Shown here: positions 58,967-64,000 of the stretch, piece after piece
Numbering within the stretch: the first letter of the stretch is position 1
Layout: the number at the start of each line of letters is the position of its first letter
From: Hymenobacter nitidus
Lineage (GTDB): Bacteria; Bacteroidota; Bacteroidia; Cytophagales; Hymenobacteraceae
Direction of reading: 5' to 3'
Length of the DNA: 64,000 nucleotides
Assembly (NCBI RefSeq): GCF_020447315.1
Contig: NZ_JAJADQ010000016.1
Span: 22,573-86,572, forward strand
Notes under the pieces: generated by a model
Seen by the model: only the letters and a program-made list of their open reading frames with translations
The model's database searches: none
What the model was told of the DNA's origin: nothing
Made by a program: the position numbers and the translations under genes

Positions 58967-60265
58967 ATGTACGCCTTAGTCGACTGCAACAACTTCTACG
59001 TCAGCTGCGAGCGGGTTTTTCAGCCCCGGCTTGAAGGCCGGCCCGTGGTGGTCCTATCCAATAATGACGGCTGCTTGATATCCCGCAGTGCCGAAGCCAA
59101 GGCCCTGGGCCTGCAGATGGGCGACCCATACTTTCAGGTCAAGCCCCTGCTGGAGCAGCACAACGTGGCCGTTTTCTCCAGTAACTACGCCCTCTACGGC
59201 GACATGTCACGCCGGGTAATGTGGTACCTGAGCCAGGTGGCACCGGCCGTGGAAGTGTACTCCATCGACGAGGCCTTCCTAGATCTGCACGGCATGGAGC
59301 GCTTCGTGGTCAGCAGCCTGGAGACCTTTGCCCGCACCGTGCGCGCCAACGTGCTGGCCCGCACCGGCATTCCCACCTGCGTGGGCGTGGCACCCACCAA
59401 AACCCTGGCCAAGCTGGCTAACCGACTCGCTAAGAAAGACCCGGCGATGGGCGGCGTCTGCTACCTGGACACCGCTGAGCGCCGCCGCTGGGCGCTGGAG
59501 CAGGTAGCGGTGGAAGACGTGTGGGGCATTGGCCGGCAATATGCCCAAAAGCTCTACGCCGCTGGCATCAGCTCCGCCGCCGGGCTGGCCCGCTGCTCGG
59601 ATGCGTATGCCCGCAAGCACTTGGGCGGGGTGGTAGGCGCCCGACTCGTACGCGAGCTGCAGGGATTCCCCTGCCAGGGGCTGGCGCCGAGTGAAGACGG
59701 CACGCTGTCGCATCGCACCTTGTGCGTATCGCGCACCTTTGGCCGGCCGCTCACCGACTTCCCCGATGTCACGGGTGCGGTGAGTGCGTTTGCTTCCCGG
59801 GCGGCCGAGAAGCTGCGCCGGCAGGGCGACGCGGCCCACCTGCTTACCGTGTTCCTGAGCAAGAGCCGCTACGGGCTGGAAGCACCGCCGTATTCGTCCT
59901 CCGCCGTACTTACCCTGCCCGTAGCCACGAATGACACCGTGGAACTGGTGCGTTTTGCGCGGGCGGCGCTCAAGCGCCTCTGGCAGCCGGGTAACCGCTA
60001 TACCAAGGCGGGCGTAATCCTGGACGGGTTGGAGCCGGAAGGGCAAGCCCAGCTCACGCTGTTTGAAGCCGGTCCGATCTCCGGAAAGCGCGGCAGACTC
60101 ATGGCCGAGCTTGACGCTCTAAACCGACGGTTTGGTAAAGGGACGGTGAAACTGGCCTCGCTGGTGCTGCCACCCGACCAAGCCCAAGCTCCTTGGGAGG
60201 GTCAGGCAAAATGGCGCACCCCGCAGTACACTACCCGACTGGAAGATTTGCTTTTGGTTGGATAA
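58967..60265 (+). CDS. umuC: UmuC-type Y-family DNA polymerase
   Basis: A 432-residue protein. It starts with ALVDCNNFYVSCERVF (first catalytic Asp), has VVLSNNDGCLISRS, then YSIDEAFLDLHG (the D-E pair near 105), TCVGVAPTKTLAKLANRLAK, and VWGIGRQYAQKLYAAGI (helix-hairpin-helix). The C-terminal part includes the DUF4113-like end FGKGTVKLASL. Plasmid umuDC copies help the element survive damage and raise mutation. Confidence 0.95.
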   Translation: MYALVDCNNFYVSCERVFQPRLEGRPVVVLSNNDGCLISRSAEAKALGLQMGDPYFQVKPLLEQHNVAVFSSNYALYGDMSRRVMWYLSQVAPAVEVYSIDEAFLDLHGMERFVVSSLETFARTVRANVLARTGIPTCVGVAPTKTLAKLANRLAKKDPAMGGVCYLDTAERRRWALEQVAVEDVWGIGRQYAQKLYAAGISSAAGLARCSDAYARKHLGGVVGARLVRELQGFPCQGLAPSEDGTLSHRTLCVSRTFGRPLTDFPDVTGAVSAFASRAAEKLRRQGDAAHLLTVFLSKSRYGLEAPPYSSSAVLTLPVATNDTVELVRFARAALKRLWQPGNRYTKAGVILDGLEPEGQAQLTLFEAGPISGKRGRLMAELDALNRRFGKGTVKLASLVLPPDQAQAPWEGQAKWRTPQYTTRLEDLLLVG

Positions 60266-60339
60266 ACTACCTTGCCTGTAATGCCTGCTGACGAAAAGCT
60301 GTAAGGCACTCGCTCTAGAACCGTTAAAACTTCAAGGCA

Positions 60340-61416
60340 ATGAAGACCAATATCTATTGTGACGAAGCTGGATATACGGGTGATGACTTGCAGGAGGCTA
60401 ACCAGCCTTATTTCACCTATGCTGGTGTAGCGCTCGAGCACCAGGAAGCGACCGATATTATCGGGGAGATAAGGCAGCGTGTACGTACCCAGGCTCCAGA
60501 ATTAAAAGGTAAGCAACTTTATAATCACAGCGGGGCTTTAGGCGCAATTGAACATCTGGTGAAGCGGCTAGCTGGCCGCGGGGCATACGTTGTGCATAAC
60601 AAGGCTTTCGCTTTGGGCGCAAAATTCTTTGAATACGCGCTTGAACCGGCCTTGGCAGCCAACAACAGATTCTTCTACCAAAGCAAGTTTCATCTGTTCA
60701 TCGCTAATCTCATGCATCTGTTTCTAAGCAGTGGCGACACTGACGCGGAAACCCTCCTGAATCACTTCATGAAAAGGATGCGCAGGGTGAGTGACGACGC
60801 TGAAGACCTCTTTCCGCATTCACTACAACTAAGTGACAATCCCCAAAGTATTTTAACTGATATCACGCGGCTACTACGCTCACCGGAAGTTCAGGCAGCT
60901 AACCGCGAGGAACTAGATTCCATCAGCGATGAGGAGGGACGCATCAGGTGGATACTGGATTTGTCTGTGACTTCCGCAACTTCGGTACTTCGCCATCTCA
61001 GTGCTACATACGGTGAATTGCTGGTTACCCTGGATGATTCCAAGCCCCTAGTAGCATCCGCTCCAATTCTTGATGCTTTGGGTTCTGGCCCTCTGGTAGC
61101 CGTACCGGTGGAATGGGCCGACGGATTGCCCTTTAATTTTCAACTGGCTGCACCCATCCGGTTTGCGAATTCTAACCTCGAACCTGGTTTGCAAGTGGCA
61201 GATATGCTAGCTAGTGTTGTTAACCTCGCTATGCGGGATAGAAGTACGGCCAGGGCACAGCAGATTCTTGAATTGGTTTTGCCATTGGCGTGTAAAGGGT
61301 CTATCATTCCTGCTACCGAATATATTGACCTCACCACTGAGGAAGCACGCTTCAACATCAATATCTTAGCCCACTTGGTAGCTCGCGCAGAAGCTGGCGT
61401 TCCGCTTCTGGGCTGA
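60340..61416 (+). CDS. DUF3800 protein (RNase H-like fold)
   Basis: A 358-residue protein. It begins NIYCDEAGYTGDDL with the conserved Asp and Glu, continues with YFTYAGVAL, and near the C-terminus has NLEPGLQVADMLASVVNLA, the GLQxAD motif. These are the DUF3800 hallmarks; the family is related to RNase H-type nucleases and is frequent near phage and mobile genes. Function is not established. It lies 74 bp after umuC and may be read with it; convergent with the orphan gene downstream (24 bp between stops). Confidence 0.75.
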   Translation: MKTNIYCDEAGYTGDDLQEANQPYFTYAGVALEHQEATDIIGEIRQRVRTQAPELKGKQLYNHSGALGAIEHLVKRLAGRGAYVVHNKAFALGAKFFEYALEPALAANNRFFYQSKFHLFIANLMHLFLSSGDTDAETLLNHFMKRMRRVSDDAEDLFPHSLQLSDNPQSILTDITRLLRSPEVQAANREELDSISDEEGRIRWILDLSVTSATSVLRHLSATYGELLVTLDDSKPLVASAPILDALGSGPLVAVPVEWADGLPFNFQLAAPIRFANSNLEPGLQVADMLASVVNLAMRDRSTARAQQILELVLPLACKGSIIPATEYIDLTTEEARFNINILAHLVARAEAGVPLLG

Positions 61417-61439
61417 AATTTTCATTTGGCTTTTCTGCC

Positions 61440-63572
61440 TCATGCCGGTTTATCTGTCCAGCATAAGGCCATTAGTTTGCTACCTTTCACTATGGCCGAG
61501 ACGCCAGGTTCCAGATTCTTGGAGTGGGGGCTGAGCCAGTAATCCATACCAGTTTTGCTGCAAGTCATTTCACCAGCTTGCCATACCGTTGTCACAGCCA
61601 GTTCGTGCTTTTTGAGCGATTCAATCAAGTCTGTTTGGTCCTCGGGTATTGCTAATTGAAGTCCCGTGGAACTGCCTGCACTTATCCACTTACGGTCAAC
61701 AAAGTGACGGCTGATAAACAGTACACCATCACTCTTTGCTATACAATCTAGTTTTGGCCATTCGGGCTCTATGACGGGCAAAGAATTCAAGTATTTTTCC
61801 TGTTGCTGCAGCCATTTCACGAATGCTTTGCGCTGGGTCGGAATGCCAGGAGCTTTTTTGAACCAAGCTGCCAAATCAGCGACGTGGCCTAGCACGGAAA
61901 CCCGGGCTTCTTTATCATTCATGGCCCAGGCAACCGTAAAAGAAACAACTTGGTCATGGCCGCGATTGTGCGCGGCTTGCATCAGGTTATTCAGTGCCTG
62001 AACGGTCAGGCTTAACGCGGCTTGTGGGTCTTGTTCACCGTGATAGATGGTTGGGATATTCCAATACCCATCCTCTGCGTAAATGAACACGACGTCGGAG
62101 GGTATTTCTAAGTCGGTTCCTAAGGCACGTAGAGCCTTCCTGACTTCGATGACATCATATTCCAAAGCAGGCCGGACAATGTCATCCGTGCCGGTTGCCA
62201 CATCCCGGCCCGTTACGACCCGTTCACCGGTGGTCTGCTCGCGAAGGGCGTGATAAGAGGCGAACAGCCGCACTCCCTGACCCGCCTTCATGCTGGATGG
62301 CACTAGCTCTTCACGTATAGAATGGGGTTCCTCCTCTAGCAGATGTGCTCCACCGGGCTTTTCTTCCCCGAAGTATTCGTAAACCTGCGGATTGCCCTGC
62401 ATATACCTCGTAACAAGGGACTTCCAGTTGCTCAGAGCTAATCCTTGACCGGTACGCTTTTCGTCCAGTCGTAGCGGGTCATCTATCCGAAAGAGCTTGG
62501 TATACTGACTCTTTCGGCCAAACTCGTCCATTGGAGTATCGGCTCTCTCCACCATCTGCTCTAAATCATACATGCGGATGGCTCCGTCAAAGTGCTCAAA
62601 GGTGGCGGCGTCTTTATCGTATATGGCGTGCATATACCGGCAGCCGTACGATTCCGTTCCAGGCACCTCGCTATCCTTCACTTCCTCCATTTCGAATTCG
62701 TGCAGCAAACGAGGTTTTGTCAGTGGCTTACCGTCGGTTTCCTCGCCGGCCTTCCACACAAATTCCGTAGCCGCTGTGCCATAATAAACGCGCTCAAAAG
62801 CATCACTTTTGTACTGCGTCAGACCTGGAGTAATATTGCTAATCTCGTCGTCGAACTTAGGACCGCGCCAGAACTCGTATTCCAGTTGTTTTTGGAAGGA
62901 GGGAGCATACCCTACCATATCCCAATCGAGGCGCAGGCGCAGGCGGATATGCCGGTTGCCCACGTACGACATCAATTCATCCAAAAACAAAAAGTGGAAG
63001 TTGTTGAACCGAGACAGTGACCGACGAAAGTAGGGATGGGCAAAGACTGTCAGCTTACGCCGTTTATGCGCAAACACTCCTTGCCCGAGGTAAGTAAACT
63101 CTTTGAGTAAGTCGGTCAGATACACCAAGCCATCGTCATCAAGATTTTCCGTGAGCTTCGGAAACACCCGCTTCACCAAGTCCGTCTCAATGCAGGAAAA
63201 TGCCTCACAGTATAGATAGCGGCACTCTTCGGAAGCGTATTCCCGCAATAACTCCGTGAGTGGTGCCACGTAAGGCTCGCTCATCCGGTGTTGCCGGTTG
63301 TGAAAGGCCCGGTCGTGCGCGTCAACTATCTTTTCCGAATCGGCAAGGGACTCTGGCAGGTGTAACTCGCCGACGGTGCGCACCAAGTTAGGCTGTAAGT
63401 ACAGCCCGTAGGCTAGCATCCACCCGATGGGACGATGAGCGTCATGGCCCACATTACTTGGCACGCCTACCACTGCCGTTTGCCACAGTGCTTTTTCTAA
63501 TTCTGCAAGCTGAAATGAGGTACCATCTCGGGTTACTTCATTTGAGTTGAGTACGGCAAAGTGGTGTTTCAT
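61440..63572 (-). CDS. Large orphan protein, unknown function
   Basis: A 710-residue soluble protein I cannot assign. It is acidic to neutral and rich in Tyr, Trp and Arg. Notable segments are RHIRLRLRLDWDMVGYAP and QLEYEFWRGPKFDDEISNIT in the middle, and near the C-terminus DVVFIYAEDGYWNIPTIYHG and VVSFTVAWAMNDKEARVSVL. No Walker, HNH, HExxH or membrane segment was found. A stretch near 370-480 (YKKP-less, GERVVTGRDVATGTDD) suggests a loop-rich domain. It stands alone with a 226-bp divergent spacer to the next gene, and its place at the edge of the island makes a defence role possible but unproven. Confidence 0.65.
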   Translation of the reverse strand: MKHHFAVLNSNEVTRDGTSFQLAELEKALWQTAVVGVPSNVGHDAHRPIGWMLAYGLYLQPNLVRTVGELHLPESLADSEKIVDAHDRAFHNRQHRMSEPYVAPLTELLREYASEECRYLYCEAFSCIETDLVKRVFPKLTENLDDDGLVYLTDLLKEFTYLGQGVFAHKRRKLTVFAHPYFRRSLSRFNNFHFLFLDELMSYVGNRHIRLRLRLDWDMVGYAPSFQKQLEYEFWRGPKFDDEISNITPGLTQYKSDAFERVYYGTAATEFVWKAGEETDGKPLTKPRLLHEFEMEEVKDSEVPGTESYGCRYMHAIYDKDAATFEHFDGAIRMYDLEQMVERADTPMDEFGRKSQYTKLFRIDDPLRLDEKRTGQGLALSNWKSLVTRYMQGNPQVYEYFGEEKPGGAHLLEEEPHSIREELVPSSMKAGQGVRLFASYHALREQTTGERVVTGRDVATGTDDIVRPALEYDVIEVRKALRALGTDLEIPSDVVFIYAEDGYWNIPTIYHGEQDPQAALSLTVQALNNLMQAAHNRGHDQVVSFTVAWAMNDKEARVSVLGHVADLAAWFKKAPGIPTQRKAFVKWLQQQEKYLNSLPVIEPEWPKLDCIAKSDGVLFISRHFVDRKWISAGSSTGLQLAIPEDQTDLIESLKKHELAVTTVWQAGEMTCSKTGMDYWLSPHSKNLEPGVSAIVKGSKLMALCWTDKPA

Positions 63573-63798
63573 AGTAATCGAAGTAGCATTATAGCGAGAC
63601 TTATAGGTGGATTGGGTCAGTCAATCTTCCAGCGGGATAACCAGCCCGCCACTCGCTAATCTTGCGTGATTGCGAAGATACTTGGGCACCCCCAACGTGG
63701 GCTCGAAGTGCCTTGAGGAATTTACCACGCTCATTCCATTAACCAGTCAGTAAGTTTTGCTATTTCTGACTAGGAAATCAAACCCAGACCTCCACCCC

Positions 63799-64000
63799 AT
63801 GCTAGGAAGAGTAATCAACTACAGTGAAATTTTCGGCCAGTCTCCACAGCCTGCAGGCGAATACCTGACAGGTATCAGCCGAGAAACGCTTTTAAAGACG
63901 GCCGTATACTTATTAGGATTTAGAGGCGTGCAGCCCTATCGGGAGGTGCTCAGCAACATCTTCGGCCCTCATAACCGGGAATTTGTCCGCGCGCTGGTGG
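63799..64000 (+). CDS. Partial gene running off the right edge
   Basis: An ATG at 63799 opens a frame that stays open to the window end (67 codons). It begins MLGRVINYSEIFGQSPQPAG and continues LKTAVYLLGFRGVQPYREVL. The composition is protein-like; no family can be named from this length. The 226 bp before it should hold promoters for this gene and the orphan gene on the other strand. Confidence 0.6.
   Translation, partial: MLGRVINYSEIFGQSPQPAGEYLTGISRETLLKTAVYLLGFRGVQPYREVLSNIFGPHNREFVRALV

Noticed and set aside
1..64000. tRNA, rRNA or insertion-sequence genes
   Set aside because: No cloverleaf-like tRNA ends, rRNA signatures, transposase motifs or flanking target duplications were recognised by eye; small or degenerate ones could be missed.

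Overview
The window looks like most of a mobilizable plasmid from a GC-rich member of the Bacteroidota, most plausibly Hymenobacter or a close Cytophagales relative. The evidence is the Bacteroidota-style mobilization module (BfmA/BtgA-like protein, DUF5712-like relaxase, TraG coupling ATPase), a Rep_3-type initiator with iterons, Bacteroidota promoter elements of the TAnnTTTG type, and Bacteroidota-style lipoproteins. The genus is an inference from overall gene style, not from a database search. No rRNA, tRNA, insertion sequence or CRISPR array was seen.

Bases 1-13614 hold a plus-strand cluster: a 5'-truncated Mrr-like nuclease, a Vsr endonuclease, a 1021-residue protein of unknown fold, a 2107-residue helicase with a DUF1998-type C-terminus, a 4Fe-4S RecB-like nuclease, a C5-cytosine methyltransferase and a small protein. 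The helicase plus methylase arrangement resembles Druantia type II. Bases 13646-16782 (minus) encode a long prokaryotic Argonaute whose PIWI catalytic residues are missing, overlapping a gene for a protein with C-terminal membrane helices: a probable guide-directed abortive system. Bases 17129-21987 (plus) carry an HNH nuclease, a MazG-like pyrophosphohydrolase, a DUF262/HNH (GmrSD-like) enzyme and an AbiC-like membrane protein. Bases 22048-24415 carry a TPR/HExxH protein overlapping a second MazG-like enzyme. Bases 24728-27525 (minus) are an envelope operon (beta-barrel-like protein, lipoprotein, small protein).

Bases 28177-33945 form a tightly overlapping three-gene unit: nuclease-DUF2075 helicase, UPF1-like SF1 helicase, nuclease-DUF2075 helicase. 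I regard it as the best candidate here for an undescribed defence system. Bases 34385-38608 hold an SF2 helicase with a nuclease-like C-terminus, an HNH protein and a VRR-NUC-like nuclease. Bases 38654-40354 hold two diverged paralogues of unknown function with a gene remnant between them, followed by a secreted NUC1-type nuclease and a small hypothetical gene.

The plasmid backbone follows: a VbhA-like/Fic pair, TraG, relaxase and BfmA-like protein (minus, 41734-47353), then a striking 8-bp periodic array in front of parA and a small partition partner (47747-49463), a two-armed iteron origin (49760-50291) and the initiator gene (50378-51328). After it come two small HTH regulators with strong palindromic operators, a KAP NTPase, a minus-strand leading-region-like group ending in ArdC (54779-58101), umuDC, a DUF3800 protein, a 710-residue orphan and the start of one more gene at the right edge.

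Taken together, a replication/partition/mobilization backbone carries a long defence island. Anti-restriction and SOS genes (ArdC, UmuDC) lie on the opposite side of the backbone, as expected for an element that must enter new hosts and then protect them from competing DNA.
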